Positions 44,776-54,087 of a stretch of 64,000 nt of DNA are shown here, piece by piece. The stretch covers positions 1 through 64,000 of the forward strand of contig CAZJVJ010000007.1 in NCBI GenBank assembly GCA_964549635.1, given 5' to 3'. Position 1 is the first letter of the stretch. The number at the start of each line of letters is the position of its first letter. The notes under the pieces were generated by a model. It saw only the letters and a list, made by a program, of their open reading frames with translations, had not been told where the DNA came from and made no database searches. The DNA comes from VGNY01 sp964549635 (lineage in GTDB: Bacteria; Chloroflexota; Dehalococcoidia; GIF9; UBA5629). Both the position numbers and the translations under genes were made by a program.

Positions 44776-44890
44776 ACAGATGCTGCACTTTTGTGACTAC
44801 AACTGCAATAGTCTGCCATCTTTGTTTGCAGAGGTATTCGCTCACAACCTAAAGAACCTTGTCGAGTCCACCAGGTGACCTAACTATTTG

Positions 44891-45223
44891 CTAGTATCTT
44901 CTCCGTCCTTCTCCTCTGCCCGGCCGACTGCCCTTACCACCTCGTTTACTGCCATAGAAACCACGGTTGCCTCTATTATCGGGACGAGGACGGGCCCCGC
45001 TGACAGACATTTGTCTTTCATGAAATATTTTTCCGTTAAGGCCGCTGATTGCGGCCTGGCCTTGGGACAAGGTCGGCATTTCAACAAAGGCAAATCCCTT
45101 AGATTGTCCGCTGCGCTTATCCTTTACTATGGTTACAGATGCCACTTCACCGAAGGCTGCGAATTGCTCGCGCAATTCCTCTTCTGTTACGTCATAAGAT
45201 AAGTTGCCCACATAAATATTCAT
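44891..45223 (-). CDS. RRM-type RNA-binding protein
   Basis: 110 residues with one RNA recognition motif (about 1-78): RNP2 is IYVGNL at 3-8 and RNP1 is KGFAFVEM at about 42-49. A Gly/Arg-rich tail (about 80-110, RGNRGFYGSKRGGKG) adds nonspecific RNA binding. Bacterial RRM proteins of this type (Rbp in cyanobacteria) are often cold-induced. The start ATG is 31 bp downstream of a 10-bp stem-loop in the leader (45254-45295), and the upstream gene encodes a zinc-ribbon protein on the same strand. Confidence 0.93.
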   Translation of the reverse strand: MNIYVGNLSYDVTEEELREQFAAFGEVASVTIVKDKRSGQSKGFAFVEMPTLSQGQAAISGLNGKIFHERQMSVSGARPRPDNRGNRGFYGSKRGGKGSRPGRGEGRRRY

Positions 45224-45253
45224 CCTAGCACCTCTGTTAGATTGATATTGGAT

Positions 45254-45295
45254 AGGACATACACAGGCCGGTTATTCCCAGCCCATGTATGTCCT
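45254..45295. other. Stem-loop in the leader of the RRM gene
   Basis: AGGACATACA (45254-45263) pairs perfectly with TGTATGTCCT (45286-45295), loop 22 bases with a further GGC/GCC pair possible. No T-run follows on the minus strand, so it is not a clear terminator. It lies between the zinc-ribbon gene stop and the RRM start and could be a processing or autoregulatory element. Confidence 0.5.
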
Positions 45296-45307
45296 TAAAA
45301 AGCAGCG

Positions 45308-45613
45308 TTACCTGCTTATTCTGACCTTATTGTAGCAATCGCTACAATATACTGGTCTACCTTCGCGTGGCTCAAACGGTAACTCGGTATTTCTACCGCA
45401 TCGGGCGCATGTTGCCGGGAACATTTGCCGTTGAGACCTGAAGCTATAGCCGCCGTTCCCATAACGCACTGATTTCCTTGCCTGGCGGCATGGTGGGCAG
45501 CGCTTCGGCTCGTTGGCATAGCCTCTAGACGCAAAAAGTTCTTGTTCTTCTGCGGTGAAGGAGAAGGTAGTTCCGCATTCGGAACACTGAAGCGATTTGT
45601 CCTGGAAACTCAC
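45308..45613 (-). CDS. Double zinc-ribbon protein
   Basis: About 101 residues from the GTG at 45613, chosen because AAAGGAGG lies seven bases upstream; the frame continues to an ATG at 45682 but that part overlaps the ribosome site and looks non-coding. Two zinc-binding units are seen: CSECGTTFSFTAEEQELFASRGY followed by CPPC (in parts: C-x2-C about residues 9-12, C-x2-C about 38-41), and CARCGRNTELPF with CSDC near the end. These are treble-clef/zinc-ribbon domains common in Chloroflexota and Proteobacteria with no defined function. Being next to the RRM gene suggests RNA-related work. Confidence 0.78.
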   Translation of the reverse strand: MSFQDKSLQCSECGTTFSFTAEEQELFASRGYANEPKRCPPCRQARKSVRYGNGGYSFRSQRQMFPATCARCGRNTELPFEPREGRPVYCSDCYNKVRISR

Positions 45614-45935
45614 TGGATGACCTCCTTTCATATAATAGTTGGCTTGAGTCGCGGTCATCCAGCACTTGAAGGAATTAAGCAATTTAAACCAAGTTTGTGA
45701 TAACCCAAACTAAAACCACCATGCGTATTATACATTAAAATGCACTGTTTAGGGAAATGCTGAGTGGCGCTTGGCGAATGGCTACAATCACAATTTCCAG
45801 GTATAATAAGTGCACATGCTTATGAATATCCATATCTCTATCGTGTTATAGTGCAGTCTTTCAGGGTCGCTTCAGTGCGGCGAACGTATTGCGCCTGATG
45901 GAATCGCCGTTCTGGTTTCTTAGGTGAGGTGTAAA

Positions 45936-46691
45936 ATGTCCAAGACGCTTGTGGTAGCCGGCAAGGGAGGTGTGGGCAAAACAGCCATCTCTTCCCTGCT
46001 CATAGACACATTGTCACAGAAAGGGGTAGTGCTGGCTATTGATGCCGACCCAAGCACCAACCTGAATACCGCCTTGGGTCTGCCTCTTGTCGAGACAGTA
46101 GGCAAAGTCCGCGAAAATGTCACCGAGGACATACAAAAGGGACGACTTTCGCCCGGGGTTTCCAAGCAGGATGTTCTTGATATGAAGATCAGGGAGGCGC
46201 TGGTGGAATCAGATAAGATTGATCTCTTAGCTATGGGTCGTCCTGAAGGCCCTGGGTGTTACTGTGCTGCCAACCACATGTTACGGCTTTCTATTGACAG
46301 GTTGGCTAAGAACTACGACTACACGGTCATTGATTCTGAAGCGGGTATGGAGCATATCAGCCGGCGGACAACCAGAGATATTGACTTCTTGATTATTGTA
46401 TCGGACCCGACTATGCGTGGCATCACTGCAGCGTCGCGGATGAGGGATTTGATTAAAGAGTTGCGCACTAGTGTGGGGCGCATCTGTCTGGTGGTAAACC
46501 GGGTTAAAAACGGACTGCCACCAGACATAAGCAAGGCGATAAACAATTTTGGACTTGACCTTATCGCTACCATAGCCGAAGACCCGAACCTTGCCGAGCT
46601 GGAGATAAAGGGGAGTCCGATAACTGAGCTACCAGAAGACTCGCCGCTTCGGGTGGGGGCAAAGGAGATAATTTCTAAGCTCGGGCTTTAG
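45936..46691 (+). CDS. cooC: CooC-type nickel-insertion ATPase for CODH
   Basis: 251-residue MinD/SIMIBI-class ATPase that delivers nickel to the CODH C-cluster. The deviant Walker A GKGGVGKT is at 9-16, DADPSTNLNTALG at 37-49, and the nickel-binding CxC is Cys108 and Cys110 in GRPEGPGCYCAANHMLR. The start ATG 45936 follows a GGTGAGG site; a GTG at 45924 precedes it in frame. It lies about 1.2 kb downstream of the CODH/ACS operon, on the same strand but separated by two reverse genes, so it has its own promoter. Accessory role inferred from the CxC and the location. Confidence 0.93.
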   Translation: MSKTLVVAGKGGVGKTAISSLLIDTLSQKGVVLAIDADPSTNLNTALGLPLVETVGKVRENVTEDIQKGRLSPGVSKQDVLDMKIREALVESDKIDLLAMGRPEGPGCYCAANHMLRLSIDRLAKNYDYTVIDSEAGMEHISRRTTRDIDFLIIVSDPTMRGITAASRMRDLIKELRTSVGRICLVVNRVKNGLPPDISKAINNFGLDLIATIAEDPNLAELEIKGSPITELPEDSPLRVGAKEIISKLGL

Positions 46692-46716
46692 GTTGTCTTA
46701 GAAGGAGGCCGATTAG

Positions 46717-47130
46717 ATGGGAGCTACAAATAGGAAACTGGTCAGTTTGCGGGAGATAGAAGGCCCGGTCAGCCCGCATCAGCGCCAGCTTGATGGAGCG
46801 TTGAGAGAAAAAAAGGAAGCTCTGGCATATGTGGCTGACGTGTCCGGGTTAGCCGATTTTATCGGCGGTAAAGTAGAATCACTGGGTGTGGGTGAAGACT
46901 GGGCTATAAGCAAGGAGATCTTTCCCGGCGTTGAAATATTTTTTGTCTATAATCGTGCTGATGACGAATTACCTAGTAGTTTGAAAGTCCTGTTTGGCGG
47001 CGATAATATAGGTTTGATGAAGGGTGAGGATTTAGCTGGTGTGGCCATTGTCTGTGTCAGTCACATGCTACGGTTTGTAAGACAGAGCAATCCGGGCAAG
47101 GAGCTTCCCGAGGTTTGTTACCGGGTATAA
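46717..47130 (+). CDS. DUF3786-like small protein next to cooC
   Basis: 137 residues; the central part KEIFPGVEIFFVYNRADDELPSSLKVLFGGDN (about 66-97, given by its landmarks FPGVEIFFVY and ELPSSLKVLF) resembles DUF3786, a family seen near corrinoid and acetyl-CoA pathway genes in anaerobes. Residues 80-110 continue with a helical end containing a Cys-Val-Ser-His stretch; a second Cys is near the C-terminus. ATG at 46717 preceded by GAAGGAGG, 25 bp after cooC, so co-transcribed with it. Function unknown; a CODH maturation role is only contextual. Confidence 0.6.
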   Translation: MGATNRKLVSLREIEGPVSPHQRQLDGALREKKEALAYVADVSGLADFIGGKVESLGVGEDWAISKEIFPGVEIFFVYNRADDELPSSLKVLFGGDNIGLMKGEDLAGVAIVCVSHMLRFVRQSNPGKELPEVCYRV

Positions 47131-47209
47131 ATTCCCCATCTGTTCATCGTGGACATTGATGTAGTCCAGTAGCGCGAAAACTTGCAAGGTCAGGTTTATT
47201 GGTTCGACA

Positions 47210-48640
47210 ATGGCAGGTAGTGCAGATCTGAACTTCATTTTCAACCCAAGATCAGTGGCTATAGTGGGAGTTTCGACTAGTCGGCCATATGAAGATATAG
47301 CTGAAATTTACGTGAGAGCTTTAATTGAATGTGGCTTTAAGGGTGACATCTACCCTATAAACCCTAAGGGTGGCGAATTGCGTGGTTTAAAAATCTATCC
47401 CAGTGTTAGAGACGTGCCAAACGCGCTTGATTATGTTATCTGCTGTATTCCGGCAGCTTCGGTGCCACAATTGATTAGAGATTGTGCAGCTAAGGGTGTG
47501 AAAGCAGTCCAATTCTTCACTTCTGGCTTCAGCGAAACAGGTACTATGGAAGGGAGACAGCTAGAGGCGGAGATTTGTGAGCTGGCCCGGCAAAACGGAA
47601 TAAGGCTCATTGGGCCAAATTGTATGGGAGTGTATTCACCTAAAACCGGGCTGTCTTTCGCCCCCGATTATCCCAAGGAAAGCGGGCCGGTGGCTTTCAT
47701 TTGCCAAAGCGGTGGCAATGCCATATATTTCACCAGGTATGCAGCTGAACGTGGCATTCGTTTTAGCAAGGTTATTTCTTTTGGCAATGCTGCAGATATT
47801 AATGAGAGCGAGTTGCTGGAATATCTAACCGCTGACCCTGAGACCGATGTAATAGCTGCCTATATTGAGGGATTGAAAAACGGAAAACGCTTTAGTTCAG
47901 CTTTGAAAATGGCGGCAGCAACAAAGCCAGTGATAATGATGAAAGGCGGTTGTACTGAGGCAGGAGCCAGGGCTGTGGCCTCTCATACCGGCGCTCTGGC
48001 AGGGTCAGCCAAAATATGGGATGGGCTTTTGCGGCAGGCAGGTGTCATTCCAGTGGCTAGTTTAGAGGAGCTGGCCGATGTTCTGGTTACCTTTATGTAT
48101 TGGCGGGTCCCTGAAGGGCGAAGGCTTGTGGCTGTAGATGTCGGTGGTGGAGCTGCGGTTGTGGCCACGGATATCTACGCTTCCGCCGGCTTTATTCTGC
48201 CACCACTTCCCCAGGAAATCCGCAATAAACTCAGAAGTTTCCTTAATACTGATGCTGGTACGGGCCTTAGCAACCCTGTTGACCTTGCCGCTCAATATTA
48301 TACGCCGGCAGTTTATTCTGTGGTGAAGACACTGATAGGTTATGATGGTGTTGATATACTTGTTTTTCATTTACCTTTAGGTATTAACCCACCATTTCCT
48401 TCGTTCCCCAAGGAGTTTGCACTGGCCATACTCGATAATGCCATAAGGGCTTACACTGATGGCGCAAAACCGATGGCTGTGGTCATTGACCAGTTTACAA
48501 CAACTGAAAGCTGGGAGACCGCAATTGTTTGCCAGGAGAAATGTCATCAGGCGCGAGTTCCTGTTTATTTCTCGGTTCGGAGCGCTGCTCGAGCGCTTGC
48601 CCGCTTTATACGTTATCATGAGCAAAGGAGATGCCGATAG
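47210..48640 (+). CDS. ADP-forming acyl-CoA synthetase, alpha-subunit-like (second copy)
   Basis: 476 residues, same family as the minus-strand gene at 16636. The CoA-binding fold starts SVAIVGVSTSRPYEDIAEIY (about 13-32); GPNCMGVYSP and CQSGGNAIYFTRYA follow; the phospho-His is in SHTGALAG (about residue 262). The beta/ATP-grasp part is missing, as in the first copy. The two alpha proteins differ in many positions, suggesting different acyl substrates, with acetate or branched acids as candidates. ATG at 47210 has no strong ribosome site. It ends 4 bp before the oxidoreductase gene. Confidence 0.85.
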   Translation: MAGSADLNFIFNPRSVAIVGVSTSRPYEDIAEIYVRALIECGFKGDIYPINPKGGELRGLKIYPSVRDVPNALDYVICCIPAASVPQLIRDCAAKGVKAVQFFTSGFSETGTMEGRQLEAEICELARQNGIRLIGPNCMGVYSPKTGLSFAPDYPKESGPVAFICQSGGNAIYFTRYAAERGIRFSKVISFGNAADINESELLEYLTADPETDVIAAYIEGLKNGKRFSSALKMAAATKPVIMMKGGCTEAGARAVASHTGALAGSAKIWDGLLRQAGVIPVASLEELADVLVTFMYWRVPEGRRLVAVDVGGGAAVVATDIYASAGFILPPLPQEIRNKLRSFLNTDAGTGLSNPVDLAAQYYTPAVYSVVKTLIGYDGVDILVFHLPLGINPPFPSFPKEFALAILDNAIRAYTDGAKPMAVVIDQFTTTESWETAIVCQEKCHQARVPVYFSVRSAARALARFIRYHEQRRCR

Positions 48641-48644
48641 GACG

Positions 48645-49760
48645 ATGCCACAACAAGATTTAGTTGCTTTGTTTACCCCCCTGAAAATTAAGGGGCTGGA
48701 ACTCAAAAACCGGATAATTATGGCGCCAATGCAGCTGGGCCTCGGGTTTCGTTCCCAAAGGGCTAGGGCTTTTTATCTCGAGCGTGCTCGGGCAGGTGTT
48801 GGTGCCATTATACTGCCTGGTACTGCTGTTGATATTTTGGCGTCAGAAGAGGCCTGGGGAAGTAAAGAGGGACTAACCTCGTTTTTGCAAGGACTGTCAT
48901 CACTGGTGGCAGATATTCATGATGCTGGTGCCAGAGTAGGCATCCAGTTATGGCACGGCTTTCACTTTCCTGCAGGGCTCAACGGTACCCAGGGTGAGCT
49001 AACTGCACCTTCTCCTGTGGGAGGAGCGAGGGAGCTCACAGTGGTTGAAATCGGAAGCATAATTGGGAAGTTCGCTGCTGCCGCCACTAGGGCAAAGGAA
49101 GTCGGTTTGGACTTTGTGGACATTCACGGTGCTCATGGTTATTTGCTGCACAGTTTTTTCTCGCCTTTAGATAATCAACGGAACGACAAATATGGTAGCA
49201 GTGACAGGAAAAGGATGACCTTTGCTCTGGAATGCGTTAAGGCTATCAGGCAGGCTGTTGGTGAAGGTTACCCGCTCTTTTGGAGATTGTCTGCTGAAGA
49301 AGGGGTTGTTGGTGGCATAACACTGGCCCAGAGCATAAAACTGGCTTCGGCCCTGAAAAAAGCTGGTGTTGACGTGATTGATGTTTCTTATGGTCGTTTT
49401 TGGAGGCAGATTATGCCCTCTAAGAAGTGGCCTATGGGGACATATGTTGCTCAAGCCGAGGCAATAAAGAAGGCAGTGAATATACCGGTGATAGCTGTAG
49501 GGCGAATTAATTCACCACAGCTAGCCGAAGTTATTATTTTCCAAGGTAGGGCGGATTTGGTAGCTTTAGGGCGCCAACTGATCACCGACCCTGAATGGGC
49601 GAAGAAGGCGCAGGAAGGCAGATATGATGAGATAGTCTACTGTACTTCTTGCAATAAGAATTGTGTCAGATTCATACCAGGTGTAGGAAAGTCTGTGCCC
49701 TCGCCAGACTTACCGCTGTGTCGTATCAATGAACGGGCTGGCAAAGAGTGGCTCAGGTAA
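48645..49760 (+). CDS. NADH:flavin oxidoreductase, old yellow enzyme family with Fe-S ligands
   Basis: 371-residue FMN TIM barrel. N-terminus LFTPLKIKGLELKNRIIMAPM is the standard opening, which fixes the start at ATG 48645; another ATG at 48618 lies inside the preceding gene. FMN and substrate motifs include DFVDIHGAHGYLLHSFFSPLDNQR (parts: HGAHGYL), VIAVGRI and LVALGRQLITDPEWAKKA. The C-terminus has CTSCNKNCVRF and a later Cys, the [4Fe-4S] ligands of 2,4-dienoyl-CoA reductase-type enzymes, yet the usual C-terminal FAD/NAD domain is absent. Likely reduces enoate or enoyl-CoA double bonds with an external electron donor. Confidence 0.9.
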   Translation: MPQQDLVALFTPLKIKGLELKNRIIMAPMQLGLGFRSQRARAFYLERARAGVGAIILPGTAVDILASEEAWGSKEGLTSFLQGLSSLVADIHDAGARVGIQLWHGFHFPAGLNGTQGELTAPSPVGGARELTVVEIGSIIGKFAAAATRAKEVGLDFVDIHGAHGYLLHSFFSPLDNQRNDKYGSSDRKRMTFALECVKAIRQAVGEGYPLFWRLSAEEGVVGGITLAQSIKLASALKKAGVDVIDVSYGRFWRQIMPSKKWPMGTYVAQAEAIKKAVNIPVIAVGRINSPQLAEVIIFQGRADLVALGRQLITDPEWAKKAQEGRYDEIVYCTSCNKNCVRFIPGVGKSVPSPDLPLCRINERAGKEWLR

Positions 49761-49780
49761 GTCTAACAGAAAAAATATGA

Positions 49781-51421
49781 CTAGCCTGTTCTGCCGAATT
49801 CCTTCTCCAGCTGATGCGAGCTGAGGTGAATCATAGTAGGCCTTCCGTGCGGGCATGTTTGGGGCTGAGTGGTCAGTTCCAGTTGCCGTATCAGCTCTCT
49901 CATTTCATCGGCAGTTAATGACTGTCCGGCTTTGATTGCGGCATGGCAGGCCAGGGAACGAGCTATATTTTTTTCTCGATAGTGTGGCTCTTCGTCGGTG
50001 ATAAGAGAGTCAAGTACTGCCCTGACCGTCTCAGCTAAATCTGTATCCTTCATCAGTCTTGGCACTGCCCTCAACAGATAGTTTCTCATCCCGAATGGCT
50101 CCAAAATGAAGCCAAATTGACTAAGAAACTCACCCCGTGTTTTCAAAATCTCCTCGTGTTTGGGGCTTAATTCAATGTTCACCGGCTCGAGCAGGCCTTG
50201 AATTTCTATCTGCTGCTGGGAGCGCTGGACGAGGATTTTTTCAAACAATATACGCTCATGCGCCGCGTGCTGGTCAATGAGGTAAAGCCCTTCAGGCCCC
50301 TCAGCCATAATATAACTGCTGGCCAATTGACCTATCACTCTGAGGATGGGCAGGGGTCCCGATTTGTCTGCTTGCGTTGCCCACAGACTTACCGCCATTT
50401 CCAGTGAAGTGCTGGCTGTTTTGACTTTCGGCAGGGGCGCCCTGGCCAAAGCGTTGGCTATCGACTTTTGTACCAGTGCATAGACGGTCTGGCTGTTGCG
50501 GAACTTAACCTCTGTCTTTGCTGGGTGAACATTAACATCGATATCCTGTGGTGCCAGAAAGACATTCAAGACCACAATGGGGTACCTTCCAGTTGTGAGT
50601 GTATCCCGGTAAGCATCTTCAACAGCTCGGGCTAGCAGGCCGCTTCTTACCCAGCGGCGGTTGACGAAGAAACTGAGGTAGCTACGGCTGGAACGAGCCA
50701 GAGAACCTGAGCTTATCAGACCGGCTACACTGGGAACCTGCTCGGTTTTTTCTAGCTCCAGCATCTGTTGTGCCACTTCCACGCCGTACACTTCGGCAAT
50801 CACGTCTCTGAGGTTGCCGTTGCCAGGGGTGCTCAGATTTAACCTTCCATCGATGACCAGGTTGAATTTAACCTCGGGAAAAGCCAGTGCGTACTGGCTC
50901 AAGAGGTTAGCAATGTGACCGTTTTCAGTGGTTGCCGACTTCAGAAATTTCAGCCGTGCCGGGAAATTGCGGAAAAGGTGACGCACAGTAATGGTGGTGC
51001 CCCGAGTTCGGCTGCGTTTTTCTCGTTTCATCACATTCCCGTTTTTGAAGTAGAGATAGATACCGACGGTGTCACCTTCGCTTTTAGTAAGGATTTCAAC
51101 ATCGGCAACCGCAGCTATGCTGGGTAAAGCCTCACCGCGGAAACCGAGCGTTGAAATGTTTTCCAGGTCGGTTAGCGTACCAATCTTACTGGTGGCGTAG
51201 CGGTGAAAGGCTAGCTCTACCTGGTCTGCTGGTATGCCGCTACCGTTATCGATTACGCGTATAAGGCTTATGCCACCGCCCTGTGACTCGACGTTTATCT
51301 GAGTGGCTCCAGCATCCAGCGCATTCTCCACCAGTTCTTTCACCACCGAAGCTGGCCTCTCCACCACCTCCCCGGCAGCAATCCTGGATATGATTTCCGG
51401 AGCTAGGACCCCGATGGGCAT
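49781..51421 (-). CDS. mutL: DNA mismatch repair protein MutL
   Basis: 546 residues from the ATG at 51421 (an in-frame TTG at 51445 adds 8 residues). GHKL ATPase motifs: ELVENALDAGAT with the catalytic Glu, DNGSGI, and the TLGFRGEALPSIA loop. The C-terminal endonuclease motif DQHAAHERILFE is present, with ACHAAIKAG and CPHGRP (metal ligands), so this is the nicking MutL type. The linker is short. The start is 46 bp from pcrA's stop on the same strand, suggesting a shared transcript. Confidence 0.95.
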   Translation of the reverse strand: MPIGVLAPEIISRIAAGEVVERPASVVKELVENALDAGATQINVESQGGGISLIRVIDNGSGIPADQVELAFHRYATSKIGTLTDLENISTLGFRGEALPSIAAVADVEILTKSEGDTVGIYLYFKNGNVMKREKRSRTRGTTITVRHLFRNFPARLKFLKSATTENGHIANLLSQYALAFPEVKFNLVIDGRLNLSTPGNGNLRDVIAEVYGVEVAQQMLELEKTEQVPSVAGLISSGSLARSSRSYLSFFVNRRWVRSGLLARAVEDAYRDTLTTGRYPIVVLNVFLAPQDIDVNVHPAKTEVKFRNSQTVYALVQKSIANALARAPLPKVKTASTSLEMAVSLWATQADKSGPLPILRVIGQLASSYIMAEGPEGLYLIDQHAAHERILFEKILVQRSQQQIEIQGLLEPVNIELSPKHEEILKTRGEFLSQFGFILEPFGMRNYLLRAVPRLMKDTDLAETVRAVLDSLITDEEPHYREKNIARSLACHAAIKAGQSLTADEMRELIRQLELTTQPQTCPHGRPTMIHLSSHQLEKEFGRTG

Positions 51422-51466
51422 GTGTGTTTTGTGAATAGATGTCAATTGTCTTTATTAGCTAGAATG

Positions 51467-53641
51467 TCAATTACTTTCAATTTTTTCCAGCGGTGCTAGG
51501 CTGAGGAGCAGTCTCTTGATGCCTACTGCTTCGAAGGCGACGGTTATCTCCTGGTCGTCTTTGTTTGCCGAGCAGTTTATGACTACACCGTCGCCAAATA
51601 CCCTGTGACGCACATGGTCACCTATTTCCAGTCTCAAGGTACTCACTGATCTCGGTGCTGGTTTGGAGTAAATGGCTGCGATTGGGGTGAACTGCTCCTC
51701 CTTTTCCTCCTTCCATAAGGCTCTGTAAGTTATGAGGTGAGGTGGAATGTCTTCTAGGAAGCGGGAGCGTTTAGTCCTGGCACTCAGGCCGAACAGGCTG
51801 CGTTGCTCAGTGTGTAGCAGATAGACTCGCTTTTGTGCCCGGGTCACGCCTACGTAGCACAGCCGTCGTTCCTCTTCCAGTTCCTCAGGGTCGTTCAGCG
51901 ACCTCCGGTGTGGCAGCAGGCCTTCCTCCATGCCCACGATAAAGACCACAGGGAACTCGAGTCCTTTAGCCTGATGTAAGGTGATTAAGGTGGTGGCGTC
52001 GGCTTTTTCATCAAATTCGTCCACATCAGATATCAGACTAACTTTCTCCAAAAAGGTGGCCAGTGCCTCTTCAGAGTTAAGCGCGTCGTAATCGCTGGCC
52101 ACGGTGTATAACTCCTGAATATTCTCCCAGCGCTCCTCGCCATTTTCCTCGTTGAGAATGTACTCTTTGTAGCCTGTCTGCTGCACCACTTCATCCAATA
52201 ATTCTGTAAGTCTAAGTTGTCGGCTTTTTGTCATAAGGTCATCAATCAAATTCAAAAAGCTGACTAAAGCATGGTTGGCTCGCGGTGTCAAAGTCGGTCC
52301 CTTCTTCTCCGCTACCAGCTTCAATGCTTCATATAGAGGCATCTCCTGATTTCTTGCCCAGGCAGATAGTTCGGCAACTGTTCGCTGGCCGATACCTCTC
52401 ACGGGGACGTTTATTATACGGGTCAAGCTGATATTGTCAGCAGGATTATGGATTAACCTGAGATAAGCAATTATATCCTTTACCTCTCGCCTCTGGTAGA
52501 AGCGAGTGCCGCCAACGAGCCTGTAAGGCATGCCGTAGCGAATAAAGGCCTCTTCCAGGGCCCTTGATTGGGCATTTACCCGATACATAACGGCGCAACC
52601 TCGCGGCGATACCAGTTTTTGGCTAATTAACCCCTCTATCTCACTGATGACGAACTGAGCCTCCTGATCTTCATTGTAGACCTCAACAACGGTTACAGGG
52701 ATACCGACCTCGTTTTCTGTCCACAGTCGTTTAGGTTTACGTTGCGAATTGGCTGAAATGATGCTGGAAGCTACGTCCAGTATTATCTGGGTGGAGCGGT
52801 AGTTCTGCTCCAGCAAAACCACTTTAGCGTCCGGGTAGTCCTTCTCAAAGCTGAGTATGTTGCGCAAATCAGCAAATCTCCATGAGTATATGGACTGGTC
52901 AGGGTCGCCAACAACGCAGATATTGCGGTATTTACCAGCCAGCTGCTTTATCAATTTATATTGAGTGACATTGGTGTCCTGAAACTCATCAACCAGTATA
53001 TGCAGGTAGCGTGACTGATATTTAGAGAGTACGTTCGGGCGGTCATCGAAAAGCTGGACAGTCTTCATCAACAGGTCATCGAAGTCAACCCCCTGACTCT
53101 GGGTGAGGGAATACTGGTATCGCTCATAGACCCGTTGGACTATTTCGTCGAAATAGCTGCGTGTTTGCCGGGCGTAGTCTGCCGGGGTGAGTAATCGGCT
53201 CTTGGCAAACTTGATAGCTGATTGAATTGCCCTGGGGGTATATTGCTTAGGGTCAAGGTTGAGCTCTTGAAGGCTCTGCTTTATTAGGCTCAGTTGGTCT
53301 TCTTCATCATAGATAACAAATCTGGGCTCAAGCCCTATGGCTCTGCCCTCTTGGCGTAGGATGCGGGCGCAGATGGCATGGAAGGTGCCCAGGGTTAATG
53401 TCTCGGCTGTCTGCCCCAGCAATTTCTCCAGCCTCTCAGCCATCTCCCGGGCAGCCTTGTTGGTAAATGTAACTGCCATTATACGGTGGGAGCTTATTCC
53501 GCAAACCTTTATCAGGTAGGCAACACGGTGGGTGATAACACGTGTTTTGCCGCTGCCCGGGCCTGCGACTATGAGCAATGGCCCGGCTATGGTCTCCACT
53601 GCCTGTCTCTGGGCTGAATTGAGGCTGTCTAAAACATCCAT
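51467..53641 (-). CDS. pcrA: ATP-dependent DNA helicase PcrA/UvrD
   Basis: 724-residue superfamily 1A 3'-to-5' helicase for nucleotide-excision and mismatch repair. Motif I GPGSGKT at 27-33, motif Ia TFTNKAAREM, motif II VDEFQDTN, motif III GDPDQSIYSWR, motif IV QNYRST, motif V TLHQAKGLEFPVVF and motif VI YVGVTRAQ are all present. The C-terminal DHVRHRVFGDGVVI is the Tudor-like RNA polymerase-binding domain found in PcrA/UvrD. It is 7 bp downstream of the small exported protein gene and upstream of mutL. Confidence 0.96.
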   Translation of the reverse strand: MDVLDSLNSAQRQAVETIAGPLLIVAGPGSGKTRVITHRVAYLIKVCGISSHRIMAVTFTNKAAREMAERLEKLLGQTAETLTLGTFHAICARILRQEGRAIGLEPRFVIYDEEDQLSLIKQSLQELNLDPKQYTPRAIQSAIKFAKSRLLTPADYARQTRSYFDEIVQRVYERYQYSLTQSQGVDFDDLLMKTVQLFDDRPNVLSKYQSRYLHILVDEFQDTNVTQYKLIKQLAGKYRNICVVGDPDQSIYSWRFADLRNILSFEKDYPDAKVVLLEQNYRSTQIILDVASSIISANSQRKPKRLWTENEVGIPVTVVEVYNEDQEAQFVISEIEGLISQKLVSPRGCAVMYRVNAQSRALEEAFIRYGMPYRLVGGTRFYQRREVKDIIAYLRLIHNPADNISLTRIINVPVRGIGQRTVAELSAWARNQEMPLYEALKLVAEKKGPTLTPRANHALVSFLNLIDDLMTKSRQLRLTELLDEVVQQTGYKEYILNEENGEERWENIQELYTVASDYDALNSEEALATFLEKVSLISDVDEFDEKADATTLITLHQAKGLEFPVVFIVGMEEGLLPHRRSLNDPEELEEERRLCYVGVTRAQKRVYLLHTEQRSLFGLSARTKRSRFLEDIPPHLITYRALWKEEKEEQFTPIAAIYSKPAPRSVSTLRLEIGDHVRHRVFGDGVVINCSANKDDQEITVAFEAVGIKRLLLSLAPLEKIESN

Positions 53642-53648
53642 CGCCTGA

Positions 53649-54002
53649 CTACTTTGTTGATGTGGACTGCCACTTAAATTCTACCTGTTCTGGCTTGACA
53701 CCTGTGAAGCTTATGCCATTTGGGCCACTGACGATGGTGGTGCCTGAGGGGCTTAACTTTATAATGGTTTCCGGACCGGATGTGCTTATATTTATCCTGC
53801 CAGCGTTGATATTAAGTAGTATGTCTACCTTTTGTGTTGGCAGCCCGGTGACCGGCTTGCCCTCGACTGTTACTGAACCGATAGTGACACCTTCCAGGTA
53901 GACATCGGCGCAGCCTGCACTATCACAACTTAAGTTTATTATCGCCAGTGAGGCAAAAAGTAGAACCAGTATGACAATCCTGACTGCTGAAATGACTTTC
54001 AT
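53649..54002 (-). CDS. Small exported protein, unknown function
   Basis: 117 residues with an N-terminal signal (VIVLVLLFASLAIINLSC region, about 8-27). A Cys follows the hydrophobic core (LSCDS), so it may be a lipoprotein, although the residues before the Cys do not match the lipobox well. The mature part is beta-rich and has repeated short strands (VTIGSVTVEG, TTIVSGPNGISFTGV). No family recognised. It is the promoter-proximal gene of the unit containing pcrA and mutL (7-bp gap). Confidence 0.6.
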   Translation of the reverse strand: MKVISAVRIVILVLLFASLAIINLSCDSAGCADVYLEGVTIGSVTVEGKPVTGLPTQKVDILLNINAGRINISTSGPETIIKLSPSGTTIVSGPNGISFTGVKPEQVEFKWQSTSTK

Positions 54003-54087
54003 TTTCTATATATCCTCCTTGAGCGATAGTAGTTATGCGATATGCGGGGGTTTAATTTCAGGTGCGGATGTCATCGGGTCTTGCCTA

